Positions 8,551-18,970 of a stretch of DNA of 33,896 bases are shown in pieces; the stretch's first letter is position 1, and each line of letters begins with the position of its first letter. Under the pieces are notes generated by a model, which was not told the origin of the DNA, did no database searches, and saw nothing but the letters and a program-made list of their open reading frames with translations. This DNA is from Candidatus Kuenenia stuttgartensis. GTDB taxonomy: Bacteria > Pseudomonadota > Alphaproteobacteria > SMXS01. The stretch spans positions 1 to 33,896 of the forward strand of contig CALQFM020000046.1 of assembly GCA_943329845.2 (NCBI GenBank). The letters are read 5' to 3'. The position numbers and the translations under genes were made by a program.

Positions 8551-8717
8551 TGGACGTGCTCCCGTCGCGCCATGCGGTATCACCGCTGGAGCCGCTGCGC
8601 CATCACTAGAACCCGATAAGGGCAATTCCACGAGTCAGCCGTTCCATTTTTGCAGGGTTGCCAGAATGCTGCAGCGCACACAATCGGCTGGCACACGGGA
8701 CAGGGCGAACAGACTTC

Positions 8718-9851
8718 ATGGCCATGAACCAAGCCATCGATTCCGGCGTCGCCGAGGCGAAGACGGTCCTCGTTCTCCAGGGCGGCGGCGCGCTCGGTGC
8801 CTACCAGGCCGGCGTATACGAGAAGCTGGCCGAAAGCGGGTGCGCGCCGACCTGGCTCTCCGGCATCTCCATCGGCGCCGTGAACGCCGCGCTGATCGCC
8901 GGTAACCCGCCAGAGCGGCGCGTCGAGCGGATGCGCAGGTTCTGGGAGATGGCCTCGAGCCTGCTCCGCGCCGAGCCGGTAGTTCCCGGCGTCCACGCCC
9001 GCACCTTCTTCAACGATGCCAGCGCCGCCTGGGCGGCGCTGTTCGGATTGCCCGGGTTCTTCAAGCCGCGCTTGCCGCCTTTCGCATTCTATCCACCCGG
9101 CGCGCCGCAAGCGCTCAGCGTCTACGACACCGCGCCGCTGCGCGAAACGCTGCTCGAGCTGGTCGACTTCGACCTCCTCAACTCCGGGCAAACCCGGCTC
9201 AGTGTCGGCGCCGTCAATATCCGCACCGCCAACTTTGCCTATTTCGACACCGACACCCAGAAGATCGGCCCCGAGCACATCATGGCGAGCGGCGCGCTGC
9301 CGCCCGGCTTCCCGCCGGTCGAGATCGATGGCGAGCTCTATTGGGACGGCGGCCTGGTTTCCAACACCCCGCTCGAATACGTGCTGGAGCACGAGCCGCG
9401 CGAGGACATGCTGATCTTCCAGGTCGACCTGTTCAGCGCCGTCGGCCCGATCCCGGAGACCCTGGTCGATGCCGCCGAGCGCGAGAAGGATATCCGCTAT
9501 TCCAGCCGCACGCGCCTCAACACCGATGTGGCGAGGAAGCGGCAGGAGCTTCGCCGCGCGGCGCACCGGCTGCTGGCCAAGCTGCCGCCCGAACTGCGCG
9601 ACGATCCCGATGTCAGGCTGCTCGACGAGCTGGGCTGCGATGCGGCGGTCACCATCGTCCACCTGATCAACCGGCGGAAGAACTACTTCACCCAGTCGAA
9701 GGACGTGGATTTCTCGCGGTTTACCGTCGAGGAAAACTGGACTGCCGGTATCGACGATGTGCGCCGAACCTTCGCCAACCCGGCCTGGCAGCATCGCGCC
9801 AAGCCGAAAAGGGGCGTCACGGTCCTCGACCTGACTCGCGCCGGCACGTGA
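8718..9851 (+). CDS. Patatin-like phospholipase with DUF3734
   Basis: A 377-residue patatin-fold serine acyl hydrolase. The oxyanion glycine run GGGALGAYQ, the nucleophile elbow GISIG (Ser51) and the dyad Asp210 in [10 protein letters not shown] are all present, so it should be active. The C-terminal third ([20 protein letters not shown] to [13 protein letters not shown]) is the DUF3734 region. This architecture is repeatedly found beside 3-hydroxybutyrate dehydrogenase in bacteria that use polyhydroxybutyrate, and the next gene here is exactly that. The likely role is lipid or PHB-granule-associated hydrolysis. The start is the ATG at 8718; a TTG at 8658 in the same frame adds 20 residues and has no better ribosome site. 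Confidence 0.9.
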   Translation: MAMNQAIDSGVAEAKTVLVLQGGGALGAYQAGVYEKLAESGCAPTWLSGISIGAVNAALIAGNPPERRVERMRRFWEMASSLLRAEPVVPGVHARTFFNDASAAWAALFGLPGFFKPRLPPFAFYPPGAPQALSVYDTAPLRETLLELVDFDLLNSGQTRLSVGAVNIRTANFAYFDTDTQKIGPEHIMASGALPPGFPPVEIDGELYWDGGLVSNTPLEYVLEHEPREDMLIFQVDLFSAVGPIPETLVDAAEREKDIRYSSRTRLNTDVARKRQELRRAAHRLLAKLPPELRDDPDVRLLDELGCDAAVTIVHLINRRKNYFTQSKDVDFSRFTVEENWTAGIDDVRRTFANPAWQHRAKPKRGVTVLDLTRAGT

Positions 9852-9889
9852 TCGATGGGCATTACCTCAATGCATCCAAGGAGAGCCCC

Positions 9890-10672
9890 GTGAAGCTGAA
9901 GGACAAGGTCTGTGTCGTCACCGGCGCCGCGCGCGGCATCGGTGAATCCATCGCCCGGCGCTACGTGGCGGAAGGCGCCCGCGTCGCCATCGCCGACCTC
10001 GACCTCGCGTCGGCCAGCGAGACCGCGGCGAACCTCACGGCGATGGGACCGGGCGAGGCCATGGGCATCGCCATGGACGTGGTCAGCGAGCAAGCCGTGA
10101 ACGAGGGCATCGCCGAGGTCGCGGCGAAGTGGGGCGGTATCGATGTGCTGGTGTCCAACGCCGGCATCCAGATCGTCCACAAGATCGAGGATTTTCCGTT
10201 CGCCGACTGGAAGAAGATGCTGGCCATCCACCTGGACGGCGCCTTCCTCACCTCGAAGGCCTGCATCCCGCACATGTATGCCCGCGGCGGCGGCTCGGTG
10301 ATCTTCATGGGCTCGGTGCATTCCAAGGAGGCCTCGCCGCTGAAGGCGGCCTACGTGACCGCCAAGCACGGCCTGCTCGGTCTCGCCCGCGTCATCGCCA
10401 AGGATGGCGCGGCCCAAGGCGTGCGCGCCAACGTCATCTGCCCCGGGTTCGTCCGCACGCCGCTGGTCGACAAGCAGATCCCCGAGCAGGCGAAGGAACT
10501 GGGCATCTCCGAGGAGGAGGTCGTCAGCCGGATCATGCTGGGCAATACCGTCGACAAGCAATTCACGACCGTCGAGGATGTGGCCGAGGTGGCTTTGTTC
10601 TTCGCGGCTTTCCCGTCCAACGCGCTGACCGGCCAGTCGCTCATCGTCAGCCATGGCTGGTTCATGGAATAG
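9890..10672 (+). CDS. bdhA: 3-hydroxybutyrate dehydrogenase
   Basis: A 260-residue classical SDR that oxidises D-3-hydroxybutyrate to acetoacetate with NAD. It has the cofactor loop [10 protein letters not shown] (11-20), Asn90 in SNAGI, Ser142 in MGSVHS and the YVTAK pair Tyr155/Lys159. The C-terminal end SHGWFME is characteristic of bacterial 3-hydroxybutyrate dehydrogenases and helps to set it apart from generic SDRs. The GTG start follows AAGGAGAG. The gene lies between the patatin and acetoacetyl-CoA synthetase genes, giving the order expected for PHB monomer use: hydrolysis, oxidation, activation. Confidence 0.93.
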   Translation: MKLKDKVCVVTGAARGIGESIARRYVAEGARVAIADLDLASASETAANLTAMGPGEAMGIAMDVVSEQAVNEGIAEVAAKWGGIDVLVSNAGIQIVHKIEDFPFADWKKMLAIHLDGAFLTSKACIPHMYARGGGSVIFMGSVHSKEASPLKAAYVTAKHGLLGLARVIAKDGAAQGVRANVICPGFVRTPLVDKQIPEQAKELGISEEEVVSRIMLGNTVDKQFTTVEDVAEVALFFAAFPSNALTGQSLIVSHGWFME

Positions 10673-10680
10673 GAGACACC

Positions 10681-12642
<1,962 letters not shown>

Positions 12643-12700
12643 GTACTTTCAGATCATTTCAGGCGTGCGCCGAAAAGGCTGCCGATGGTAGCTTGCATTC

Positions 12701-14143
12701 ATGGAAAGCAGCTTGTTGGCCAACTTCCGGGAAACCTGTGCCAAGCATGGCGAACGCCCTGCCATCATTGATGCTCGAGGTAACCTGAGTTACGCGGAAT
12801 ACGGCGCGCAGGTAGGGCGGCTCGCCGCCTCGTTCCATGAGCAGGGGCTTCGGCTCGGGGAAGCCGTCGCCGTTTCTATCACGGATGAGCGCAGCCACCT
12901 GCTGGCCAGCATGGCGCTTGTTCGCCTTGGCTGCCCGCAGATCACCTTCGGCGGCCACGATCAGCCCGCCCAGCGTCAAGGACTGATCGCCAGGTGCCGG
13001 GCCGTCGCCGTCCTCGCCACGGACGCCTCGGCGGACGACGGAGCGCCGGTTGTTATTCCTGATTTCGAACGGGCAGCGTCCGCCAGTGCTTGCACGGATG
13101 CTTCGCTGCCCGTGCCGGATGATGGCACTGTAGCCGCGCTGCAAACCGGCTCCGGCACCACCGGCACCTTCAAGGTCATCCCCACGTCCCACCGCTCACT
13201 GATGCTCCAGGCGCTGACACGCCACATGGCGGTGCCGACGGGGATCGAATACGTCCCGTCGCCGGTCGAGTTCCTCTATTCCAAGAAGCACCGGCTGCGC
13301 AGCGCCGTCACCGGCTACACCGGCCTGCTCCATGCCACGGAGCATTCCCACATCCCGGATATCTGCCGCCGCTACGGGGTGGATATCCTCCGGCTCTCGC
13401 CCGCGCAGATGCAGTCGCTGGTCGACTTTGGCATCAGGCTGCCCGAAGGGGTCGCGGTCTATGTGGGAGGCTCGCGCATCTCCGGGCCGCTGCGCGCCGC
13501 CTTTCAAAGCCGACAGGTTCGTTCGCTCTACGTGGAATACGGCGCCACCGAAACCGGTAATATCGCCGTCGCTTCTCCCGAGATGCACGACCGTTACCCG
13601 GACGGTGTCGGCCCGCCGTTACAGGGTGTCCAGCTTGAGATCGTCGATGACAGCGGTCGTCCGTTGCCGCCCAACGTCGAGGGGCTCATCCGCATCCGTA
13701 CGCCGGGCATGTCGAGCGGCTACTTCGACGACGACGAACTGACCGCCAGAACGTTCCCGGATGGCTGGTATCAGGGCGGCGACCGGGGCGCGCTGACCGA
13801 CGACGGCGTGCTGGTATTCGGCGGCCGCGCCGACGACATGATGATCCTCAATTCCATCAACATCTTTCCCGCCGAGATCGAGAAGGTGGCGGAAGGCTTT
13901 CCCGGCGTGATCGACTGCGCCGCGTTCCCCATGCGCTCGCCGGTGCATGGTGATATCCCGATGCTGGCCGTGGTCGGCGCCGAGGCCTGCGACCTGAAGG
14001 CGCTAATGTCCTTTTGCCGCGAGCGGTTGGGCATCAGGGCGCCCAGGAAGGTTGTTGCCCTGGCTGAGATTCCGCGCAACCCTCAGGGCAAGGTGGTGCG
14101 GCGTGAACTGTCGGCCCGCGCCGCCGATGGAGAGTTCCAGTGA
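12701..14143 (+). CDS. ANL-superfamily adenylating enzyme (stand-alone adenylation domain)
   Basis: A 480-residue AMP-forming adenylation enzyme, shorter than most acyl-CoA synthetases and close to a stand-alone A domain. Core motifs are present: the phosphate loop QTGSGTTGTFK (148-158), YGATETG (280-286), the ribose-binding Asp361 in YQGGDRG (Gly where Thr is usual), the GRADDM hinge (375-380) and the catalytic Lys464 in NPQGKVVRREL. Its stop overlaps the start of an acyl carrier protein gene by four bases, so the likely acceptor is that carrier protein rather than free CoA. It begins 58 bases after aacS and could read through from it, but its sequence is very different. The substrate cannot be predicted by reading alone. 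Confidence 0.87.
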   Translation: MESSLLANFRETCAKHGERPAIIDARGNLSYAEYGAQVGRLAASFHEQGLRLGEAVAVSITDERSHLLASMALVRLGCPQITFGGHDQPAQRQGLIARCRAVAVLATDASADDGAPVVIPDFERAASASACTDASLPVPDDGTVAALQTGSGTTGTFKVIPTSHRSLMLQALTRHMAVPTGIEYVPSPVEFLYSKKHRLRSAVTGYTGLLHATEHSHIPDICRRYGVDILRLSPAQMQSLVDFGIRLPEGVAVYVGGSRISGPLRAAFQSRQVRSLYVEYGATETGNIAVASPEMHDRYPDGVGPPLQGVQLEIVDDSGRPLPPNVEGLIRIRTPGMSSGYFDDDELTARTFPDGWYQGGDRGALTDDGVLVFGGRADDMMILNSINIFPAEIEKVAEGFPGVIDCAAFPMRSPVHGDIPMLAVVGAEACDLKALMSFCRERLGIRAPRKVVALAEIPRNPQGKVVRRELSARAADGEFQ

Positions 14144-14421
14144 CGTCTGCCGCACTTCTTGCCATGCGCGAACGGGTTGTCGCCGCAATTCTGTCCAATC
14201 CTGTCGTTGGCCCGGACTCTGCCGCCACGCTGGCGCGCATGAACGACCCCGTCCAGGACTGCACGTTCGAGGAGTTGGGGTTCGACTCCCTGGCCCGTAT
14301 GGAATTCTGCATCTTCCTCGAGACCGAATTTGGCATCTCGATCAGCAGCGGTGAGGTCGAAGGATCGCCCAGCATCAATGCCATGGCGGCCTATCTCGCC
14401 GGGATGAATGCCGGCCGATGA
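14140..14421 (+). CDS. Acyl/peptidyl carrier protein
   Basis: A 93-residue free-standing carrier protein. The phosphopantetheine site is FEELGFDSLARMEF with Ser50 as the attachment residue, followed by the acidic recognition helix IFLETEFGISIS typical of four-helix ACPs. It is not the housekeeping AcpP, because the DSL context and flanks differ and no fab genes are near. It starts at GTG overlapping the adenylating-enzyme stop, with GGAGAG upstream, and its own stop overlaps the next start as ATGA. The overlap on both sides argues that the three proteins are made in balance and work together. Confidence 0.92.
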   Translation: MTSAALLAMRERVVAAILSNPVVGPDSAATLARMNDPVQDCTFEELGFDSLARMEFCIFLETEFGISISSGEVEGSPSINAMAAYLAGMNAGR

Positions 14422-15413
14422 ACCTGCTGGTCGAACATTTCATGGCCTGTCGCACACCTGCCGACTTCTACCGACTGCAGATCCTCACCGAATGCGATGC
14501 CATGCCGGTCGAGATGGGAGTGCTGTTCCGCTGTCGGGATATCCTGCCCAAGGAGATCGAGGGCTGGACGCAGACTCTCCAGGCCATGATGTTCGCCCAG
14601 GCGACCGCGTTCCAGCCGTTCCGCAGGCAGCAGATATCCAGGAACGTGATGCTCCTCACCACCCGGGTGGCGCCCGCAGAGCCTCGCGACCTCCTTGTGG
14701 CATGCTGCGGCCTGGCCGACCGATTGCAGATCCCGATTCCGGCGGTATTGCAGCATCTGGACGGAAAGCGCTTCGACGTGCTGCTTCTCAGGGACCCATC
14801 CAAGCGAATCTATCTGCAGGGCGTGCCGGAATATGCCGCCGATCTTGGACAGGTTGTCGAACGCATCCGGCAGGATATCGATCTGGCAGGATATCGGTCG
14901 ATCCGGTCCATCGGCACCAGCGGCGGCGGCTGGGCGGCGTTCACGGTGGGCGCCATGCTCGGGGCCGACCGGGCTATTTCCATGTCCGGCAAGCCGCCCG
15001 GCGCCACCTTCCGGCTGGCGCAGATGTGGGAGAAGCGCGGCTATTCGCTGGACGACCAGAACGCCGATTTCTCGGTTTTCGAGCGGTTCTTCGACCACAT
15101 TCCGGATCGTTCGACACGGCTGCTGGCGATCTTCGGCGCGGACTACCAGATCGACCGCGAAGGCGCCGAGGCGTTCGAGCAACTCGTCGGCGCTGTCGGA
15201 ATCGGCTTCCGCGGAGTCGACGACCACAATCTGATGTTCGAAATCCTGAAGAAGCGGCTGCTGGCGACATTCTTCGACCGCTACCTGACGGGCGACCTCG
15301 ACGAGATCGTACCGCCGCTAGGCGAACGGCTGCTCGACTTCGACATCCTCAGGCCGCCGCCGGCGCACCTCGATCCGGGTGCGGCCGGCCGGCAATCCCT
15401 CGACGCGGACTAA
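14418..15413 (+). CDS. Alpha/beta hydrolase-like protein of the carrier-protein cluster
   Basis: A 331-residue protein that I do not recognise as a named family. The segment SIRSIGTSGGGWAAF has the nucleophile-elbow pattern (Ser168), preceded by a strand and followed by a helix as in alpha/beta hydrolases. Asp242 or Asp246 in FGADYQID and His270 in VDDHNLMF are spaced plausibly to complete a triad. The N-terminal 100 residues show no motif. There is no signal peptide. It may be a thioesterase or acyltransferase that unloads the product from the adjacent carrier protein, or a hydrolase of the kind found in glycan-decoration loci. The triad is inference from spacing, not from alignment. Confidence 0.72.
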   Translation: MNLLVEHFMACRTPADFYRLQILTECDAMPVEMGVLFRCRDILPKEIEGWTQTLQAMMFAQATAFQPFRRQQISRNVMLLTTRVAPAEPRDLLVACCGLADRLQIPIPAVLQHLDGKRFDVLLLRDPSKRIYLQGVPEYAADLGQVVERIRQDIDLAGYRSIRSIGTSGGGWAAFTVGAMLGADRAISMSGKPPGATFRLAQMWEKRGYSLDDQNADFSVFERFFDHIPDRSTRLLAIFGADYQIDREGAEAFEQLVGAVGIGFRGVDDHNLMFEILKKRLLATFFDRYLTGDLDEIVPPLGERLLDFDILRPPPAHLDPGAAGRQSLDAD

Positions 15414-15416
15414 GGG

Positions 15417-16007
15417 TCAGAACTGCCTTGGCGGCAGGCCGCGCTTGGCACGTTCCGCATTCATCCGCTCGGTGTCGCCGCTCAGCGGCTTGCCCAGTTC
15501 GGACTCGTCCAGCGTGCCCTGACGATGCTTGTGCGACTTCTCGGCGTCGAAGGTGATCCACTTCTCCGGCGTGACCTCGATCACCGTCCGCAGCGGTGAA
15601 TCCAGCAGGCTGTAGAAGTCGTCCTCGCCGGCCTTGTCGGTTGGGCTCACCTTGTGCGCCAGCTTGCGGTAGAACGCCTTCTTGGTCGCCTCGTCGTCAT
15701 GGAACACGGCGCGGCCCTTGATGGTGATGGCGCCGCGCGGGCACTCCGGATCGCGGCTCGACGTGCCGCTGACCACGATGGATACCCGCGGGTCGCGCTT
15801 GATCGCCGCGGCCCGGTGCCGGTGCGACGAGAAGGTCAGCCAGACCTTGCCCTGGTCCCAGACGAAGGCATGCATCACCCCGACCGGCCAGCCGTCCTTG
15901 GTGGCCCAGTTCAGCACGCATTCCGGCGCCAGCGTCATCATCTTCTCGATCTGGTTCTGGCTGTGCGGATAGATCGACACGACCTCATGGTCTTCGGCTC
16001 TCGACAT
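15417..16007 (-). CDS. Pyridoxamine 5'-phosphate oxidase-like FMN-binding split-barrel protein
   Basis: A 196-residue split beta-barrel flavoprotein. The strands LNWATKDGWPVGVMHAFVWD, VWLTFSSHRHRAAAI and DPRVSIVVSGTS follow the PNPOx-like pattern, including the RxxxIKRDPRV segment that closes the flavin or F420 site. It then has AITIKGRAVFHDD and a C-terminal VIEVTPEKWITFD strand. True PdxH residues for pyridoxal phosphate are not evident, so it is more likely a general PNPOx-family reductase or stress protein. The ATG at 16007 follows AAAGGA by about 9 bases; the longer upstream frame is not conserved in style. It is divergent from the DMT transporter across about 154 bases. Confidence 0.82.
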   Translation of the reverse strand: MSRAEDHEVVSIYPHSQNQIEKMMTLAPECVLNWATKDGWPVGVMHAFVWDQGKVWLTFSSHRHRAAAIKRDPRVSIVVSGTSSRDPECPRGAITIKGRAVFHDDEATKKAFYRKLAHKVSPTDKAGEDDFYSLLDSPLRTVIEVTPEKWITFDAEKSHKHRQGTLDESELGKPLSGDTERMNAERAKRGLPPRQF

Positions 16008-16161
16008 CCTCGTTTCCTTTCCGTGAACGGATTTCGTCATTCCCGCCGGATACGTTAGCCATCCACGCCGAGCGGTCAACGGATGCGGGTAAAAATCCTT
16101 ACTGGCGGCGGACTTTGACGTAATCTGCGGGCGCGGCGTCAATGGGGAGAGCGGTCGCGTC

Positions 16162-17079
16162 ATGGACAGGCACAAGGCACTCGATCCGTTCGCCATCTCC
16201 ATCATGGTGGTGCTGTGCGCTCTGTGGGGGTCCAACCAGGGCATCCTCAAGCTCACCGCCCGCGAGGTGCATCCGGTGCTGCAGGTAGGCCTGCGCTGTC
16301 TGATCGCCTCGCTGATGATCGTCGCCTGGGCCGCGCTCCGCCGGGAAAAGCTCTATCTACGCGACGGCACCCTGATGCCCGGCCTGCTGGCGGGCGCGCT
16401 GTTCGCGGGCGAGTTCGTGATCGTCGCCGTCGGCATCACCTACACCACCGCATCGCACATGTCGGTGTTCCTTTACACAGCGCCCATCTTCACCGCGCTA
16501 GGCCTCCACCTGCGGGTGCCCGAGGAGCGGTTTGGCCGGGCCCAGTGGTCCGGCGTGGTACTGGCGTTCGGCGGCGTCTTTGTCATCTTCGCCGCAGAGT
16601 TCGTCTCCGACAAACCGATCGATCCTGTTCAGCTCCTCGGTGACGCCATGGCGATCGTCGGCGGCTTCATGTGGGCCGCGACCACGGTAATCATCAGGTC
16701 GACCCGGCTCGCCGAGGCGTCGGCCTCCAAGGTCACGCTCTACCAGCTCGCCATGGCCGCGGCCGTTCTGCTCGCCTGCACGCCATGGCTGCCGTCCGGC
16801 AACTCGTTGCCCATCAGCGGCCTGGCCTGGGCATCCATCCTCTGGCAGGCGGCGATCATCGCCTTTGCCAGCTACATCGTCTGGTTCTGGCTGATGAAGA
16901 CCTATTCGGCATCGAAGCTGTCGATCGCGTCGTTTCTGACGCCGGTGTTCGGCGTCGCGTTCGGGGTGCTGGTGCTGGACGAGCCGCTGACCGCCAACTT
17001 CGCCGCTGGCGCCGTGCTGATCCTGGTCGGCATCGCCATCGTCAACGGCGCCTTTACGCGAAAACTCAGCCGCGCTTAG
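16162..17079 (+). CDS. DMT superfamily (EamA) transporter
   Basis: A 305-residue inner-membrane protein with ten predicted membrane helices in two EamA repeats. The first repeat opens with ISIMVVLCALWGSNQGILKL and includes the conserved TYTTASHMSVFLYTAPIFTAL region; the second contains MAIVGGFMWAATTVIIR and ASFLTPVFGVAFGVLVLDEP. The ALWGSN and TPVF...DEP stretches are typical of drug/metabolite exporters. The substrate is unknown. Its 3' end overlaps the 3' end of the convergent MarR gene by 14 bases. Confidence 0.92.
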   Translation: MDRHKALDPFAISIMVVLCALWGSNQGILKLTAREVHPVLQVGLRCLIASLMIVAWAALRREKLYLRDGTLMPGLLAGALFAGEFVIVAVGITYTTASHMSVFLYTAPIFTALGLHLRVPEERFGRAQWSGVVLAFGGVFVIFAAEFVSDKPIDPVQLLGDAMAIVGGFMWAATTVIIRSTRLAEASASKVTLYQLAMAAAVLLACTPWLPSGNSLPISGLAWASILWQAAIIAFASYIVWFWLMKTYSASKLSIASFLTPVFGVAFGVLVLDEPLTANFAAGAVLILVGIAIVNGAFTRKLSRA

Positions 17080-17551
17080 GTTTCTCGATGGATTTGAGGT
17101 TGCCCTTGATCCGGCTCAGCAGGTCGAACAGCGCGCGCCGGTCCTCCCGTGACAGGCCGTGGAACGCCAGCTCGTTCATCTCGTGGCCGGCCTCGCGGAT
17201 GCCGTCGAGGAACCTGCGGGACTGCTGCGTCAGGTAGACCCGCCTGGCGCGCTTGTCCGCCGCGTCGGGCCGCCGCTCCACCCAGCCCGCCTGCTCCAGC
17301 CGCTCGACAAGCCCGCCGACGGTGACCTTGCCCACATCGAGGATGTCGGCCAGTTCGGTCTGCATCATGCCGTCGTGACGCGACAGGTTGGACAACACCC
17401 ACCACTGCGAGCGGGTGACGCCGTGCGGCTTCATGTACTGGTCGAAGGCGGTGCGCCGCATGCGCGACACGTCATGGATCAGGAAGCTCAGCCGCAAATC
17501 CTCCAGTTCCGCCTCGGGCGTCTCCGCGGGTTTCTTGGCGGTCTTGGGCAA
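17066..17551 (-). CDS. MarR family transcriptional regulator
   Basis: A 161-residue winged-helix regulator that would bind a palindrome as a dimer. The recognition region is MQTELADILDVGKVTVGGLV, the wing is ERRPDAADKRARRVYLT, and flanking helices form the dimer interface. The conserved DKRxRRVYLT element is intact. It is divergent from the MaoC-CitE-SDR operon with about 94 bases between starts, and a near-perfect palindrome lies there, so it is a good candidate regulator of that operon and of itself. The ligand is likely an aromatic acid, acyl-CoA or related pathway intermediate, as for many MarR proteins beside catabolic genes. Confidence 0.92.
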   Translation of the reverse strand: MPKTAKKPAETPEAELEDLRLSFLIHDVSRMRRTAFDQYMKPHGVTRSQWWVLSNLSRHDGMMQTELADILDVGKVTVGGLVERLEQAGWVERRPDAADKRARRVYLTQQSRRFLDGIREAGHEMNELAFHGLSREDRRALFDLLSRIKGNLKSIEKPKRG

Positions 17552-17581
17552 GGCTTCTCCTGTCTGGTCGACCGCTAATTA

Positions 17582-17595
17582 GTATACATGTTTAC
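17582..17595. promoter_or_regulatory. Candidate MarR operator in the divergent promoter region
   Basis: GTATACATGTTTAC reads as GTA-ACATGT-TAC on both strands with 12 of 14 positions symmetric. It sits 31 bases upstream of the MarR start and 51 upstream of the MaoC start in the only AT-rich patch of the interval. A related sequence, TTTAGTACATATGCGTATT, lies upstream of the SDR-ligase operon. The patch may also contain -10 elements, so the operator role is inference. Confidence 0.5.
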
Positions 17596-17645
17596 CGGTT
17601 GCCGACATACTGATCGGCACGGTCGCGAGGTATGGGGAGGCTGGC

Positions 17646-18101
17646 TTGGCAGGACTGTATTTCGAGGAATTAGAGATCGGCCAGCGCTTCGCGCACGACA
17701 TCAGGCGCACCGTTACGGAAACAGACAACCTGCTGTTTTCGGCGCTGACCCACAATCCCGCCGCCATCCACCTGGACCACGAATATGCCAGGGCGTCGCC
17801 CTATGGCAGGCCGCTGGTGAACAGCGTTTTCACATTGGGTTTCATGGTCGGCGTCTCGGTGCAGGAGACCACCCTCGGCACCACCATCGCCAATCTGGGT
17901 TGGGACAAGGTGCGCTTTCCCAACCCGGTGTTCGTCGGCGACACGCTCCACGCCGAGACCACCGTGCTGGAGAAGCGCGACAGCAAGTCGCGGCCCGAGG
18001 CCGGCATCGTCATCTTCGAGCACAGGGGCTTCAACCAGCGCGACGAGCTGATCGGCATCTGCGAACGCTCGGCGCTGATGTTCCGCAAGGACAAGAGCTG
18101 A
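17646..18101 (+). CDS. MaoC family dehydratase/hydratase
   Basis: A 151-residue hot-dog fold protein of the MaoC-like hydratase family. The hydratase segment reads ALTHNPAAIHLDHEYA: the Asn, His and Asp are kept, but the catalytic Asp found two residues before the Asn in (R)-specific enoyl-CoA hydratases is Thr here. That variant is common in MaoC proteins paired with CitE-like lyases, such as those proposed for itaconyl- or mesaconyl-type CoA esters. Translation starts at TTG after a strong GGGGAGG. The lyase gene follows after 2 bases and the SDR then overlaps it, so these are one operon. Confidence 0.85.
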   Translation: MAGLYFEELEIGQRFAHDIRRTVTETDNLLFSALTHNPAAIHLDHEYARASPYGRPLVNSVFTLGFMVGVSVQETTLGTTIANLGWDKVRFPNPVFVGDTLHAETTVLEKRDSKSRPEAGIVIFEHRGFNQRDELIGICERSALMFRKDKS

Positions 18102-18103
18102 CC

Positions 18104-18970
18104 ATGGCCATGCGCTCCCTGCTGTTCGTCCCCGGAGACAGCGACCGCAAGATGGAAAAGGCGAGCGCCGTCGCCGCCGACGTGCTGCTGCTCGACCTCG
18201 AGGACGCGGTGTCGCAGGAGCGGCTGCCGCTGGCGCGCGGCATGATCCGCGATTTCCTCACTTCCCGCCCGTCGAAAGCCGACATGTTCGTGCGCATCAA
18301 CCCGCTCGACACGCCGCTGGCCCTCGATGATCTGGCGGCGATCATGGCCGGCGCACCCGACGGCATTCTGCTGCCCAAGGCACGCACCGGCCAGGACGTG
18401 GTGATGCTCGGCCACTATCTCGACGCGCTGGAGGCTAGCGAGGGCATCGAGCGCGGGCGCACCCGGATATTGCTGGTGGCAGAGACCGCCGAGATGCTGC
18501 TGAACTACGCGAGCTTCGTGAACACCGGCTCGCGGCTGTGCGGCATGACGCCTGGTCCGGAGGATCTGGCCGCTGCCGTCGGCGCCAGCACCAACCGGGA
18601 CCCGGCCGGCAACTTCCTGCCGATCCACGAGATCAACCGGGCTTTGTGTCTGGCGACTGCCGCCGCGGCCGGCATCGCCCCCATCGACCGCCTCTACACC
18701 AATTTCCGCGATCTCGACGGCCTCGCCGTCGCCTGCGCCGCCGGCCGCCGGGAAGGCTTCGTCGGCATGATCGCCATTCATCCCGACCAGGTGCCGGTGA
18801 TGAACCTGGCGTTCACCCCCACCGCCGACGAGATCGCCCATGCCCGCCGCGTGGTCGCCGCGTTCGATAGCGTTGGCGGCTCGGGCGTCGTCGGCCTCGA
18901 CGGCCAGATGCTCGACATGCCGCACCTGAAGCAGGCACGGCGCGTGCTCGATATGGCTGGTGAGGGATGA
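18104..18970 (+). CDS. HpcH/HpaI aldolase / CitE-like CoA-ester lyase
   Basis: A 288-residue TIM-barrel protein of the CitE-like family (malyl-CoA, citramalyl-CoA or HMG-CoA type lyases, or thioesterases). Family motifs in order are SLLFVPGDSDRKMEKA, LLLDLEDAV with the metal-binding acid, FVRINPLDTP, LLPKA, the ETAEMLLNYASF helix, GPEDLAAAVGA, and the C-terminal GFVGMIAIHPDQVPVMN. It is a stand-alone protein with no citrate lyase alpha or gamma subunit nearby, so it is not fermentative citrate lyase. Together with the upstream MaoC hydratase it would hydrate and then cleave a C5 or branched acyl-CoA; the exact substrate is inference. Confidence 0.88.
   Translation: MAMRSLLFVPGDSDRKMEKASAVAADVLLLDLEDAVSQERLPLARGMIRDFLTSRPSKADMFVRINPLDTPLALDDLAAIMAGAPDGILLPKARTGQDVVMLGHYLDALEASEGIERGRTRILLVAETAEMLLNYASFVNTGSRLCGMTPGPEDLAAAVGASTNRDPAGNFLPIHEINRALCLATAAAAGIAPIDRLYTNFRDLDGLAVACAAGRREGFVGMIAIHPDQVPVMNLAFTPTADEIAHARRVVAAFDSVGGSGVVGLDGQMLDMPHLKQARRVLDMAGEG

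Noticed and set aside
12643-12700. A terminator between aacS and the adenylating enzyme gene
   Set aside because: No stem followed by a T run is present in the 58 bases, so I leave open whether the trio is transcribed from the aacS promoter.
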